Assembly: GCA_035048815.1 (NCBI GenBank)
Contig: JAUCBN010000042.1
Span: 9,176,001 to 9,240,000, forward strand
Reading direction: 5' to 3'
Origin: Abelmoschus esculentus
Taxonomy: Eukaryota > Streptophyta > Magnoliopsida > Malvales > Malvaceae
DNA length: 64,000 nucleotides
The position numbers were made by a program, and so were the translations under genes. This document shows positions 1 through 11,499 of the stretch, one piece after another. The stretch's first letter is position 1, and every line of letters starts with the position of its first letter. Under the pieces are notes generated by a model. That model saw only the letters and a program-made list of their open reading frames with translations. It was not told the DNA's origin and did not search any database.

Positions 1-1747
1 ATCATATTGGCATTCAACCCAGCAACTTGACCAATAAGGCTTTTACATTCAGCAGTGAGATCCTTTAAACTCTCTTCAATTTTATTTTCCTTCTCAAAAC
101 GATAGTTGAGAGTCTCTTTCATCCCATCCATTTCAGAAATTAACTTCTCCAACAACTCCGTAACACGAGTTGTACTACCCTCCTTCCTTTCACCTTGATT
201 TTTATCCTCATAACATTCATCATCGAAAGCAAGTACCTACAAACGTTCAAAATATTTCAATTCATGACATTAAAAATACTATATACTACGTAATTTAGGT
301 GGAGACTTACTTTCAGTTTTTTGGAGGGTCTTTCTCCCTTAAGTCGGTTGAGAATCTTTGCCACCTCCTTCGTCCACCAAGCATGAATTCGGGCACAACC
401 ATCGGAAAGAGCATATCCTCTACTTGGAATGCCACTCCAATAGTCAAATAACCGAACCTGTAATGGAAATAAATAATAAGATTATAAACTAAATCAAGCT
501 TGCAAAAATAAAATCTATTAAGTAATACACTATAAATGAAGAATAAGTGTATAATCAGTTACCTCAAGGATAACAATGCAATCAGTCATATATGTCAAGC
601 CAGCACAAAATTGACACTTGGCTACTCCATCTAGTAATCTCTCATACGAATATTTAAACCAATTCAATTGGCCCCTCAACCCAAAGTCACACAATAATTT
701 AAAATGTTCCACGGAGGGAACAAGGTTGGCATTAGGGCACAAGAAAACTCCTACAATGTATAGAAGAACTCGAGCTTTCAGGTCATCTCCTTCAAAAGCT
801 CCACTAATTATCTCACCCAAAATTTCTTGATACGTGACCTTCAAACTAATTTTGAACTTCTTAGCTTGTTCTCTACCATCTAATTTTTCTGTGATCTTCT
901 CTACATCCAACCCTTCATTCTTTAATCCTAACACAGCTTCGACATCTTCTAGCATAATCGAAATCTTGTGTCCATTAAAGTCCATTATAGAAACATCAAT
1001 ATCAAAATTTTCAGCTAAATTACGACACAAATCTTGATGAATTGCACGGGATTTCAAGCCGAGTAAAGGCCCGAAGCCTAAATATTTAACAACAGCGTCG
1101 AGCTTCAGCTTATGCATCTCTTTCAACAGAAGACACAATTTTTTCAAACTACACCTTGAAGACAGATCCTACAACATTCAATAGAACCAAAAATAAAAGT
1201 TCCTTACACTAAAATATTTCATGTTAGGACATGTATCAACACAAAACAATCTTTAAATCATGAGGAATATACATTCACATACCTTTTTGCCTTCTTTCTT
1301 CACTTCGGAATCCTTCAACTTGCCTTTGGATATCCTTTTCGATTGAGCAAGCTTCTGCTCATGATATTTATCGATATATGGCTTCTTCTTAATATCACTC
1401 ATTGCAGCCCACTGTAAACCAAGGGCTTTCCTCACCTTTACCAATCAACAATTATTAATTTCAAAGGACAAGTAAACATAAGAAATTAAAAAGAACACAA
1501 AATCGTATTCATTTTATCTCACTTACAGCATTGTTGATTTTCTTCTCCTCCTCTTTTAGTCTTGAACATTCACTAATGCTATACAAGAATAATTTTAGAG
1601 TTAAAGTATAGAAAAAAATACACGAACAAAATAATAAGCTCAAAGATGTCATGTCATTGAAAGTTAACTTACTAGAACTGCAGATATGGTGATAAGATTT
1701 TGTGTCTCCTCTACACTATCTAGATCGCCATCGCCACGAGGAGCCAT
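1..1747 (-). CDS. HMG-box half fused to Ulp1-associated/plant-mobile-domain-like region (5' part, spliced)
   Basis: A multi-exon gene read right to left. The proposed ATG is at 1747-1745 (MAPRGDGDLDS). Exons by GT-AG sites are 1673-1747, 1527-1578, 1283-1435, 563-1168, 311-457 and 1-236, continuing off the window. The last four join in phase 0 and stay open for about 380 codons. Exons 2-3 encode the second half of an HMG-box (WAAMSDIKKKPYIDKY), a DNA-bending fold. The 606-bp exon encodes a region with LGFGPLLGLKSRAI and DVEAVLGLKNEG, the pattern of the N-terminal domain of plant Ulp1-protease-associated or plant-mobile-domain proteins, often spread by transposons. The last exon looks coiled-coil (LLEKLISEMDGMKETLN). 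Oddity: exon 1 ends in phase 0 but exon 2 needs two carried bases, so the first intron or start is mis-modelled or frameshifted. Function unknown; the domain calls are from memory of the families. Confidence 0.55.
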
Positions 1748-3760
1748 CTACTTTTTGGTTGGTCTATGAATTCAATTTCAAATAATTTAACCATAAGTTA
1801 AGGATGATCGTTACTCTACTACACAATAACGAAAGAACTCAAGCAATAATATAATTATAATTCACATATACAAGATTATAATAATGTTAAGGACTTAATA
1901 TAAGTGACTTTATTAATAATAGAATTTAATGATGTAATTTGAATAAATTAAAAACTTTCTATCTGAAATGAAAATTGCAAAATAAAGAACATAAATTACT
2001 CATACAAGTCTCGACTTACACAGTTAGTAGGCTTAAACTTTACCTAGATAGCCGTTTTCTAAAGAAAAATCAAATTCTAGAACAACAAAAAAAAAAGTGT
2101 AACTGCTAGAATTCATATTTTGGGACCTATTAAATACAATAGACCATTCAACCTTGGCTTTGCAGTAGAACTCAACATATACACAAGTGTTTAAACAATG
2201 AGAATTATTTAGTATGAATCATGATTCAATTTGCCTATGCTCTATCGTATAAGTTGAAGGCCATTGGACGAAATTTAATACACTATTCTAACTTGACGTA
2301 GTGGACTAAAATTGGGTTACAACACATGTAAGTTGGCCAACTAGTTCCCTTATAGAAGGATCAAAAGTTGCAATTACAAACACTAGTCTTTGTGTTATTA
2401 CAAAATCTTAAGATTGGATATTGGACTGTTGTTAGAAAGGCCATCAATTTTAAAGAGGAGTTTACTGAAACTTGAGCTATTTATTTTTTAAATTCTTTCT
2501 ACCACCTTAGCTATGTAACAACTATTTCTAAATCCCTTTAAATTGGAAAAAAGTCAATTATTAAGTTGTGAGATCAGTATTGTTGATAAGAGGCATAAGT
2601 ATGTTGTCAAAAGTGGCAGTGTCTATTATTTCTCACATACGAAACAAACAAAGTTAGTTGGTTACTCATGTTTTCTTCCATTTCTCGGTAGCAAATGAAG
2701 CAAGCATTTAATAATTGAATGAAGGTTTTGAGAGACCTAAGTTCCTACTTCCTATAATCATTAAGTGACTTACTTTTTCATCTCATTTTATTCACATTAC
2801 CGGTAACAACTTTTAACTTCTTGTTAAATTGAATTTACACTTACAAAGCTAAGGTTTTAAAGAAAAAACTTAACTGATGAAGAGCATAAGAACTTCAAAA
2901 TAAGGGGATATCATCTAAATTCTTAAGTTACTTGACAACTCTTCCAAATTCAAAATAGAAACACTAAGCAAAAAAATATTACACAAAAATTCAATCGAAA
3001 ACATGAAACCCTAAAATAACACGAAACTATAAAAAATAAGCTATACTTTTCAAACAAAAATAAAGATAGAAAACTTACCTGAAATTCAGTATTCTTTGGA
3101 ACAGCGGAACAAATAATGAGTGGAAATAACAATGGTAGTTTCTCACAAGACTGGGGAAGAACATTAACGAAGAAGAAAAATAAATTATAATAACACCAGA
3201 AAAATAAATATTAAACCCAAAACGTTGAACAATAAACTAACCCTAAACCAAAAAAAATGAATCTATTTAGAAGATTTGGAAAAAAAGGGTGAAAGTTACC
3301 TGAAATTAGGTCTCCCTTTTAATGTAGAGAGTGCGCTTACAAGAAAAAATAACAATGGAGGCTTCTTGAGTTGGGTTTACTATGGGGAAGAAGAAGCACG
3401 AAAAAGAAGGAGGGTTAGGGTTTAAGAAGAAAAAGCACGAAAAAGAGGGGAGGGGGATTTTGAGTATAAAAATATTGGGTAACCGATTATTCCATATTAG
3501 AACCAGTTACCAAGTGATTCTCCAGTTTAATCGGACGGCTACAATCAAACCGTGTTAATCTGACGGTGTAATAATAAAGGGTTTTTTTCAGGGTTTTTTT
3601 ACCGTGAGCTTTTTTTAGAACTACTCATGGTTCTGTGGATGAAAGGTCCCCATGGATATCTCCCCCGGCTCGTAGTGGGTAGGAGGGGTTGTAGGCCTGT
3701 GAGTGTTGTGGGGTCCCAACCCATGTTCTAAAAGCCGAAAGTTTTGTGTCTTGTCTGTGT
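1748..3760. other. Upstream region of the HMG-box gene
   Basis: AT-rich DNA with no credible coding region. On the minus strand two similar donor-like sites, each a 'gaattTCAG/GTAA'-type junction, lie near 3078 and 3300. They could end alternative 5' untranslated exons of the HMG-box gene, with transcription starting around 3300-3450. This is inference from splice-like strings only. Confidence 0.3.
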
Positions 3761-3763
3761 CAG

Positions 3764-3904
3764 ATGAAGGAAGTGTCTCTCAGTTTCTATGTTGTTGACA
3801 GGATTGTGAGATATCATGGTTTACTGCTTCAAAAGGAAGGCAGCACCTTGCGATACCATTGGGATCAGATGGTAGCGGGAGGAGGAAATGAATCTCTCAA
3901 GTAA
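3764..3904 (+). pseudogene. Possible 46-codon exon remnant
   Basis: A short open frame (ATG 3764, stop 3902-3904) with less AT-rich codons than its surroundings. It is preceded directly by an acceptor-like pyrimidine tract ending in 'gtgtcag'. It encodes FYVVDRIVRYHGLLLQKEG and similar residues. I do not recognise a family. It ends just before a hAT-like element, so it may be the last piece of an exon cut off by insertion. It could equally be a chance frame. Confidence 0.2.
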
Positions 3905-3926
3905 AACTAATTGCTACATCCGTCAG

Positions 3927-4429
3927 AGGTGATAATGAATTTGGCCAACTCGCGAGTTATTTAAGTTCAATTCGGTCAAAGCTCGCTCGAGTGAGTTTGA
4001 TTCGGAATCAGATTCGTCTCAGATCAAAAAGCTCGTGAACAAGTTCGGAATAATTATATATAAACATACATATATATTTATATACATTAAAAATAATTTA
4101 TTTAGCAAAGAAAATATTAAAATAATTGAGAGTAAATCTAATAAAAATAAATTAAATATTATCAACTAAAACAATTTACAAAATAAAAAATAAAAAAACT
4201 ACAAATAAATAAATATATAATAATAAGATAGAAAATTGTCTATTTCGAACCAAACCAAACCGAACCGAGCCGAGTTCGAGCCTGACGAACTTTGAGTCTG
4301 AGCCGAGCTTAGTAATATTATTTTCGAGCCGAGCTTGAGCCTAAAATTCCGAACTCGGTGAACCTCGAGCCGAACCGAACTCAGATATATCTATTTTCGA
4401 GCCGAACCGAGTCTTCCCGTTATCACTCC
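3927..4429. mobile_element. hAT-like non-autonomous element rich in CGAGCCGAGC
   Basis: About 500 bp with imperfect inverted ends: AGGTGATAATG on the left and CGTTATCACTCC on the right. The two ends are full of repeated CGAG/GAGCCGA motifs on opposite strands, with a TA-rich centre, so the whole could fold back. This plan is typical of small non-coding plant hAT relatives. I could not find a clean 8-bp target duplication, so the borders are approximate. Confidence 0.45.
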
Positions 4430-6035
4430 CAGTGATGACTGAGGTTTTGTTTGGTGATGTTTTTTCGACAGAAGTTGAAATATCGAAAAGAAAAACAATC
4501 ATAAATATTTTAAAGTTTGACGTTAAACGGGTATTATTCATTTGATTTTATACCTTAAATAATCGTTTATTCGTAATTAAAAAAAATATCTTTTACCCAA
4601 ACAAACGTTACCGACCAACGAACTTTGGTCCGAAAAATGAAACCTTGTTCTTATTTTTACTTCTTTAATTCTCTTTTAAGCTATTTTTAATCAAATTTAT
4701 TGTAAACTATATCCTATAAAATAAGTTTGGTTTAATGGTTGGGATGAAGGACTTTCAACCCACAGGGCCACAGGTTCCAGATTCATTCTCATGGAAATAT
4801 AATTTATTTCTTTTAATTTTTTCAATTAATCAGATAATGACATATATATTATTTGATAGGATAATTAAATTTGTTAAACTGAATTAAAATTAGAATCAAT
4901 TTAATGTAATATATAAATAACGTAAAAAAATGCGAAAAAATAGAAACAATAAATATTTTTTTTTAATTAGTTAATAGTGATTACAGTAGTATCCATTCTA
5001 AAATATAATCTTCACCATTTGGTACTGATCGATCAATCACTCTATTAACATCACTGGTGCTCAAACCCGTGACTTCTAAAAACAACAACCGGTCCTTTAA
5101 CAACTTAGGCTAGAGGACTCGTACAATAGAATCGATAAATGTTAATTACCTTAATCTTCGTCGGCTTAAATCTTGTTTATTTACTGCACAGCTCAATAAT
5201 TAGAATCTCAATCTCCTATGTACTACCTTGGGAGAATACTTATACGTATAGAGCCAAACGTTATTTTTCTTTTCTCTTTATACCAATGTATATTAGGGTA
5301 AATGGTAAGTAATTTGTTTTCTCTTAAATAATATTTCAAATTTGAGTCATACTAATAGAGAAAACAATATAGAAATATATTGTAGAAATTAAATTCAATT
5401 GAAATTGAAATTTAATATAATCAATATTTAAATCATAAAATATCATCATTGGGAAAAAATCTTAAATGAAAAATAAGTGTCAAAGTATATTATTTTTTAA
5501 GATAAAGGTATAGAGTTTTTTACTAAAATAATGCTTTAATTTTTTTTTTGTCAAAGTATAGATATGATGTTTTATTCTATTCCTATTTTAAAATAATATC
5601 ATAAAAATATTTATCACTCAAACAAAATTTTAATATAATTTTTTTTTATATTTTTTGAAAAAAAACTAAAAAATGTTTTTATTTTAAAAAATTAAAATCC
5701 TAAAAAGAACGTATATCCCTAAATTCGAAATCATAAAATCCTTAAATTAACGTTGCTATCGTTGTTAGTAGCTTCATCAAATTTAATCATTATTGTCGTC
5801 AAAAGTCATTGTTCATTTTTTTTAAATCATCCATCACTAATAATTGATGGTAGATGTGTCAATTGTGTTGTTCGGTTGGAATCAACTACGTTTATTGTTT
5901 GATGTTCGATTGATATGTCTTTTATTATCGATGATGGTGATTTAAAAAACGCGTGATGGTTTTGATCGCGACAGTTATGAGATCCAATGAGTCTATCAGA
6001 TGCGATAACTACGTTATTTGAAATTTTATGAATTG
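4430..6035. other. AT-rich spacer
   Basis: No gene is supported. Apart from the tRNA-like segment at 4721-4793, I see only A/T-rich sequence with poly-T runs and no open frame resembling a known protein. Confidence 0.5.
4721..4793 (+). repeat. tRNA-like segment (SINE head or tRNA pseudogene)
   Basis: It holds a perfect match to the pol III A-box consensus (TGGTTTAATGG, 4728-4738). About 45 bp later comes a partial B-box (GGTTCCA, 4773-4779), which is the spacing found in tRNA genes. An anticodon-loop-like CTTTCAA sits between them. The acceptor stem does not pair, so a working tRNA is unlikely. A worn tRNA-derived SINE head is the best reading. Confidence 0.35.
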
Positions 6036-6043
6036 AATTTTAG

Positions 6044-7749
6044 GTAAGGATGACAGTGGATCGGATTTGGATCGGATTTTATAAATTTCAAGTCCAATCC
6101 AATTAATAATCAGACTTTCAAAAAAAATTCAAATCCGAATCCAAGTCCAATCCAATAAAATATCTAAAATCCAATCCAAATCCGAATGTCTAAATCCAAC
6201 TATTTTTTAAAGTAACAACTCAAACAAATATCTTTAAATAAAAAAATAATTTTTATTAAATAAATATATTTAAATTTATAGCACAAACAAATATAAACAA
6301 ATATTACAATCCGTTATAAAACAAATTAAAGCAATAACTCAAATTACAATTAAAAACTCAACAATAAATAAATTATCTTTACATAAACTACTATTGTCTT
6401 ATTAATCTACTAGCATATCTATTTTCTAAATCATAATTATAAAATATCTAATAAATATTAATATATAAAGAGATAAATTAAAAATATAATCAAAATGTTT
6501 AACTATTAGTATTAGAAAGGCATAAAGATAATTTTCACCCTTAACGTTTATAATTTTTGTCATTTTGGCCCCTATCTTTTTTGGGATAAATTTAGTCCTT
6601 GATCTATGTTTTTTTAACAAATAACTTATTTTTTAACTACCATGATAACTGAACCATTAAAAATTTAATAATAGTAACATATCATATATATATGTGATAA
6701 TATATTTTAAATGACATATAATCTAACTTATTAAATATATACATATATATATAGAATATAATTTTATTTCAGTATAAAATATAAAAAATTAAAATTTAAA
6801 TAAAATATTAAAAATTAATTAAATACAAAATAAAAATTTACTAAATATTCTCAACCCTAACTAAACTAAAATATCTTTATAAAATCCTAAAACTCCGATT
6901 TAGATTAAAACTAAAATACCTAAATTCTAAATTAAAATAATAAAAATTCAATTGATTATTATCAAAAATTTTATCTTTGATTCACCGGAAAAAACTATAC
7001 ACAACACTTTCTTCTCAGATTATGTTCATATCTTTTTAGATAAAATTTTGATTTTATTATAGTTAAGGTTGAAAAATGTTTAATAGCCTTTTTTTAGATT
7101 TAATTAATTTTTAATAAATAAAAAAATAATTTTTAATATTTTATTTAAATTTTAATTGTTTTATATTTTTAGATTGAATAAAATTATATCTTGCATTTAT
7201 GTATTTGATATACTAGATGTTAAGTCATTTAAAATATATTATTACATATATATGACATGTCATCATTATTAAATATTTAACGGTTCAATTATCATGGTAG
7301 TTAAAAAATGAGTTATTTGTTAAAAACATAAAGGTCAAGGGCTAAATTTATCCAAAAAAAATAAGGGCTAAAATGACCAAAATTATAAACGTTAAGGGTG
7401 AAAACTATCTTTATACCTATTAGAAATAGAGAAAAAGTTTCTAACAATCAATATATATATGGATATTAATCATCTAAAATATTAATCATATATAAACTTA
7501 ATTAGGATTTCAATATATATTTATATTTTTAAATCTAAGAATTTTAAATATTTTTATTCAATTTTATATATGGATCGGATTCATATCGGATATAGAGTCA
7601 GATTGAATTCGGATAGGATCACTACAATATCCATATCAATCCATCTCCTATTAGGACTCAAATCTTCTCTCTAGATTCGGATTTAGACTTTTTCAAATTA
7701 GATTTGGATCATTTTTTTCGAATTAAATTCGAATTATATTATCATCCCT
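6044..7749. mobile_element. hAT-like element with 8-bp target duplication, host of a nested MULE
   Basis: Flanked by a perfect 8-bp duplication AATTTTAG (6036-6043 and 7750-7757), as hAT transposases leave. The ends are imperfect inverted repeats: left GTAAGGATGACAG; right, read inwards, AGGGATGATAAT. Both end zones carry repeated GGATCGGAT/ATCCGAAT-type motifs that can pair with each other. No transposase is visible, so it is non-autonomous. A 0.9-kb foldback MULE sits inside it, so this insertion is the older of the two. Confidence 0.7.
6519..7417. mobile_element. Foldback MULE with 9-bp target duplication
   Basis: 899 bp bounded by a perfect 9-bp duplication TATTAGAAA (6510-6518 and 7418-7426), the size left by Mutator-like transposases. 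Terminal inverted repeats are about 200 bp: the left arm starts GGCATAAAGATA and the right arm read inwards starts GGTATAAAGATA, and the arms stay alignable into the AT-rich middle. There is no coding capacity, so it would be mobilised in trans. Confidence 0.8.
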
Positions 7750-7757
7750 AATTTTAG

Positions 7758-8271
7758 GGATTTAAACTAGTTGAGGATTTTAAAATTTTGAATTTTTTAA
7801 TATATTTTTAAAAAATTTTGAAAATAAAAATAATTATATATCAAAATATAATATATAATATATTTTTAACGGGTTAATTTTAAAATAAATTAAAAATAAA
7901 TATTAAATATATTTTTAAAAAATGTATTTCAGAAAATGGATATAATTTTCATATAAAGATAAAATCATAAACTTTAAATATTTTACTTTAAACTATAAAA
8001 TTAACATAGAATATACCTCAATTTTATGATTTATGCTTTATGAAGAATTTTTTCTGTTTTGTACGTTCGGTTTGAATTTGAATATACAATTTATGCTTTA
8101 TGAAAAAATTTTATAGTGTTTAGATTCGATTTGCGTTTTTTGATGATTTGTGATTTAATTATTGTATGATTTATTTGACGATATAATCAATTTTCGTATC
8201 TATTTTTATCGAATATTTAAATGAATTTATAATTTTTTATATCTGATTCTTGTTTGATCTAAAGTGATTAA
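7758..8271. other. AT-rich spacer between transposons
   Basis: Very A/T-rich, with no open frame or structured element that I can support. Confidence 0.5.
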
Positions 8272-8280
8272 TTAAAAAAT

Positions 8281-8570
8281 TGGTTAATTACTGTGAAGGT
8301 CACATTTGTTTGCTCCCAGTACAAATTTAGTCACTGATTTTGAAAATCAACCAATATGGTCACGTACGTTTTCGGGCTGTAAACTTACGGTCACTCCGAC
8401 GTTAAAAGCCGTGAAGTGTTAACGGAAAGATGAATTGACACAATAAAAAAAGGATAAATTACCTAAATAGTCACTAAATAATTATCTTATTTTTATTTTA
8501 TCTTTAATTTAACCATTAAAATTTAATATTTTATAATTTTACCATCTTCTTAAAAACACTTATTTCTTAA
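8281..8570 (+). repeat. Left terminal inverted repeat of the Pack-MULE
   Basis: Pairs with 9525-9814. Shared landmarks include a CCCAGTAC/GTACTGGG pair, the phrase around GTTAACGGAAAGAT and its reverse complement, and the 'ATAATTATCTTATTTTTATT' stretch with its reverse complement. Some substitutions separate the arms, so the insertion is not recent. Confidence 0.75.
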
Positions 8571-8680
8571 AAAAACACTTTTCCTTCGTCTCACTTCAAT
8601 TTTCTCAGTAACCAGACATTTAAGGTAATCATTGTACACATTTAAACTCTTAAAATCAGTTAATCCATTTATCAAATTGA

Positions 8681-9178
8681 TCATAGAATCTCACTCAAAA
8701 AGGCAAAACCCGTCGTATGTGTCCCGTATCGGATCGGGATTGAACTTCGGAGCAACCTAGTCCACAAAGAAAGCATCATAGCAGCTAGCAAAACCCCAAA
8801 GAGATCGGCGACGACATCTCTGGTGAAAGCACCATCAGAGGGGAAAAGCCCGAGATGATCAACAACCTCTTTGGTAACCCCGACTAGTAGTGACACGAAT
8901 AGAATGGTTACGGAGAAAAAAAGGTAGTGGGATAAAAAAGCCAAAACGAAAAAGAAGGTTAGAAAGAAATAGAAGAGGAAATGGTATAGTTTGTTGGGTG
9001 CTAACCATGGATCTTTGTTGTCCCCGTAGTTCATGTCACCAGATTTTCTAAGAAAAGATTTCATATTACTGGATTTTGATACATAGCGGCGGTTCAAGTG
9101 TTTTTTCATTTCTGTCGTGTTTTTCATTTCACCTCTTCCATGACGCCATTTCTGATACTTTCCCTCTCGTAATTTCAA
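8681..9178 (-). pseudogene. Captured fragment of a plant membrane-protein gene
   Basis: A 165-codon open frame. After a basic N-terminal stretch comes WLAPNKLYHFLFYFFLTFFF, then further hydrophobic segments and KEVVDHLGLF and DVVADLFGVLLAAMMLSLW. The pattern W-APxKLYH, KExxDH, DxxADxxG recalls a family of small plant proteins with several membrane helices and no assigned role that I can name. It lies wholly inside MULE inverted repeats, which argues for capture. The N-terminal 55 residues do not look like the family and may be read from captured 5' untranslated DNA. Whether it is translated is unknown. Confidence 0.6.
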
Positions 9179-9276
9179 TCACTCTTTAATACATTCTGAA
9201 ATTCCCTCCACAGTACTTTCTCTCTATTCTTCTTTCATCTCCATCTTGCTTTGCATTTCATTTTCAAGGGTAAAAA

Positions 9277-9432
9277 ATGGGGAAACAAAGCAGACCTAAG
9301 AAACAAGAGAATCTGAGAAAAGGAAAAGTCACGCCGGTTTAAATCGCATTCATCGTCGATCGCTACCTTTCCGATAATAACTACTCTGAGACTCCTTTCA
9401 GTTTCAGAAACGAAGCTTCTACTCTCATATTC
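9277..9432 (+). pseudogene. Captured N-terminal fragment of a LisH-like gene, with early stop
   Basis: ATG at 9277 opens MGKQSRPKKQENLRKGKVTP, followed after a stop codon in place of the expected glutamine by AFIVDRYLSDNNYSETPFS and FRNEASTLIF. This matches the start of plant proteins whose first domain is LisH-like (FIVDRYLSDNN, FRNEAS). The premature stop and loss of everything downstream make it a dead fragment. It points away from the membrane-protein fragment, with about 100 bp between the two starts, so one head-to-head genomic piece or two separate captures are both possible. Confidence 0.6.
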
Positions 9433-9524
9433 AAATCATTATACATTATACATAAATTTGTATGGAAAAGGTAAGTAAAATTTATAAAATGCAGATGTTT
9501 CCAGCATCATAAATTTTTTTTAGA

Positions 9525-9814
9525 GAAATAAATATTTTTTTAAGATGGTAAAATTATAAAAATTTAAATTTTAATAGTTAAATTAAAAATAAAATAAAAA
9601 TAAGATAATTATTTAGTGATTATTTAAGTAATTTATCCTTTTTTTATTGTGCCAAATCATCTTTCCGTTAACATTTCACGGCTTTTAACGTCAGAGTGGA
9701 CATAAGTTTACAATACAAAAACGTACGTGATCATACTGATTGATTTTCAAAATCAAATCAGTGACTAGATTTGTACTGGGGGCAAACAAACGTAACCTCC
9801 GCAGTAATTAACCC
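9525..9814 (-). repeat. Right terminal inverted repeat of the Pack-MULE
   Basis: Reverse-complement partner of 8281-8570. It ends in CAGTAATTAACCC, directly followed by the target duplication TTAAAAAAT. Confidence 0.75.
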
Positions 9815-9964
9815 TTAAAAAATATATTTAAATTATATATTTAATTTATAACAAAAATCTATAAAACCTTATTATAGTTTTAATTATTTTCTTGTTAAAC
9901 TAATGCTTTTTTTTATATATACCTTAATTATGCTTTTTTTTATATATACCTTAATTTGTAGAAT

Positions 9965-9972
9965 GTATAAAT
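9965..9972 (+). promoter_or_regulatory. Probable TATA box of the GPI-anchored protein gene
   Basis: TATAAATA lies 223 bp upstream of the ATG at 10195. It would place transcription start near 10000 and give a C/A-rich leader of about 195 bases, normal for plants. A 26-bp stretch just upstream (about 9905-9957) is present as a near-perfect tandem pair. Confidence 0.35.
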
Positions 9973-10194
9973 AAATGTAACCTAGATAGCGTACTGCCAA
10001 ACATTTTCCAAATCCCAATTTAGTTTATTTCTTTACCATTTCGTCCTTTTTATTTTCTTCCCAACTCCAATACCCCACCACCATTATCACTTCCATCAGC
10101 TTTTTGATTTCATTAAACCCAAACCCAAACCAAAACCAGGCACGCCCCCACTCACCCGTTTCTCCTCCGAACCACCTTTTCCCATCCTTCATCA

Positions 10195-11499
10195 ATGTCC
10201 ATTAATCCATTCCCTTTCTTCCTCTTTCTCACCATTCTTTTCCCTGTTTCCTTTACTACATCCGACCCAGACATAACAAGTCTACAGCCCCTTCCTCTAA
10301 CATCATCATCGCCGCCTGCAACAATCCCTGCATTTCCCGAACAATCAAATGTCGCCGGATGTCCACTCAACCTACCCGAAGAGCTCTTTCACAGCATAAA
10401 AAACGCATGCGCCACCAAGAAGAACAATGAGGTCACGGGGCAGCTACACCGCAGCCGCTGCTGCCCCGTACTCGCGTCTTGGCTTTACGCCGCCTACTCC
10501 GCCACCGCACTCGGCATGTTCGGAAGAGTGTCACCGGCGGTTGAGGGACGTACCCCTTCGTACGACATGCCACTGTTGCCGGATGACTCGGAAACGTGTG
10601 TGGATGATCTAGGGAAAGCTCTGAAACAGAGAGGGGTGGAGTTGTTTAAAGCAAACGAGACGTGCGATGCGGTGTACTGCTACTGTGGCATCAGACTTCA
10701 CCCGTTCACTTGCCCCGATGCTTTCACGGTTGACCAGAAGGGAAACCTTGTCGGAAATGACAATGTGGAAAGATTGGAAAGAAATTGCTTAAGCAGCAGC
10801 TCCAATGTTAATGGATTCCCTGGTCTTGGTGGATGCAACAAGTGCTTGAAAACCCTTCATTTGGTAACTTGACAATTAATTTGTTCTCAACTGAAGCTCT
10901 AATTTGTTCTTTTTTTCCTCACTATTTTGCTAATCGGGAAAGTATTTTTCCCTTTCCCTTTTCTTTGCTTAAAGGTTGAATCTGATCATAGTAAATGATA
11001 AATTCATGCAAAGTTTGCATTTTTTTCTCAGGGTAGCTTACACATTGATTAGACCAACTAATTAGACATTATACCAAATTTGTCTTTCTTTAGTTTAATG
11101 AGCAGCTAGCCAAGTGTTATTATTCCTGATCTAATGGGAAAAACACTGTTGGTGCAGCTCAACAAGAAGAATACTTTGAATTCAAGCAAGGCGCAGGAGA
11201 GGACCACCAAGATGCGCAACAAAGATTGTCAGCTGATGGGTCTCACGTGGCTGCTGGCAAAGAATCGAACCGCCTACATTCGAACGGTTTCTGCTGTTTT
11301 GCGAGCGATGATGATGAGCAATGAAGGTTCGATCCCTTCTTGCACTCTGAATAGCGACGGAATGCCGCTACCGGTTGATTCTTCTGAAATATTTGATCAA
11401 TCCTCATCAGTTACCCTCAATCTATCTCGACTTCTCTCAGTTTTATCGCTTTGCATTTTGCTTATTCACCTTGTTGTATTGACATACAAGTCTAGTTAA
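10195..11499 (+). CDS. GPI-anchored cysteine-rich protein, At4g28100-like
   Basis: Two exons: 10195-10863 and 11158-11499. They join in phase 0 at CTTCATTTG/GTAACT ... GTGCAG/CTCAAC and give 336 residues, close to the roughly 300 of Arabidopsis At4g28100. Residues 1-22 form a signal peptide (PFFLFLTILFPVSF). The body has about a dozen cysteines, including CPLNLPEELF, RCCPVLASWLYAAYSATAL, YCYCGIRLHPFTCP and GLGGCNKCL, a layout like SPARK-type extracellular domains. The end (LLSVLSLCILLIHLVVLTY) is a hydrophobic tail with a short polar tip, as needed for GPI transfer; it would sit outside the plasma membrane. NxT sites (NET, NRT) fit glycosylation. Family role is unknown. The gene is intact and lies just downstream of the Pack-MULE. 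Confidence 0.88.

Larger units (their letters stand above)
8281..9814. mobile_element. Pack-MULE carrying two host-gene fragments
   Basis: 1,534 bp flanked by a perfect 9-bp duplication TTAAAAAAT (8272-8280 and 9815-9823), the hallmark of Mutator-like elements. The terminal inverted repeats are long (about 290 bp), with ends TGGTTAATTACTG and, read inwards from the right, GGGTTAATTACTG. Between them is non-repetitive, more GC-rich DNA holding two unrelated gene-like fragments: a membrane-protein piece on the minus strand (8681-9178) and a LisH-like N-terminus on the plus strand (9277-9432). No transposase is present. Capture of host exons between MULE ends defines a Pack-MULE. Confidence 0.8.
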
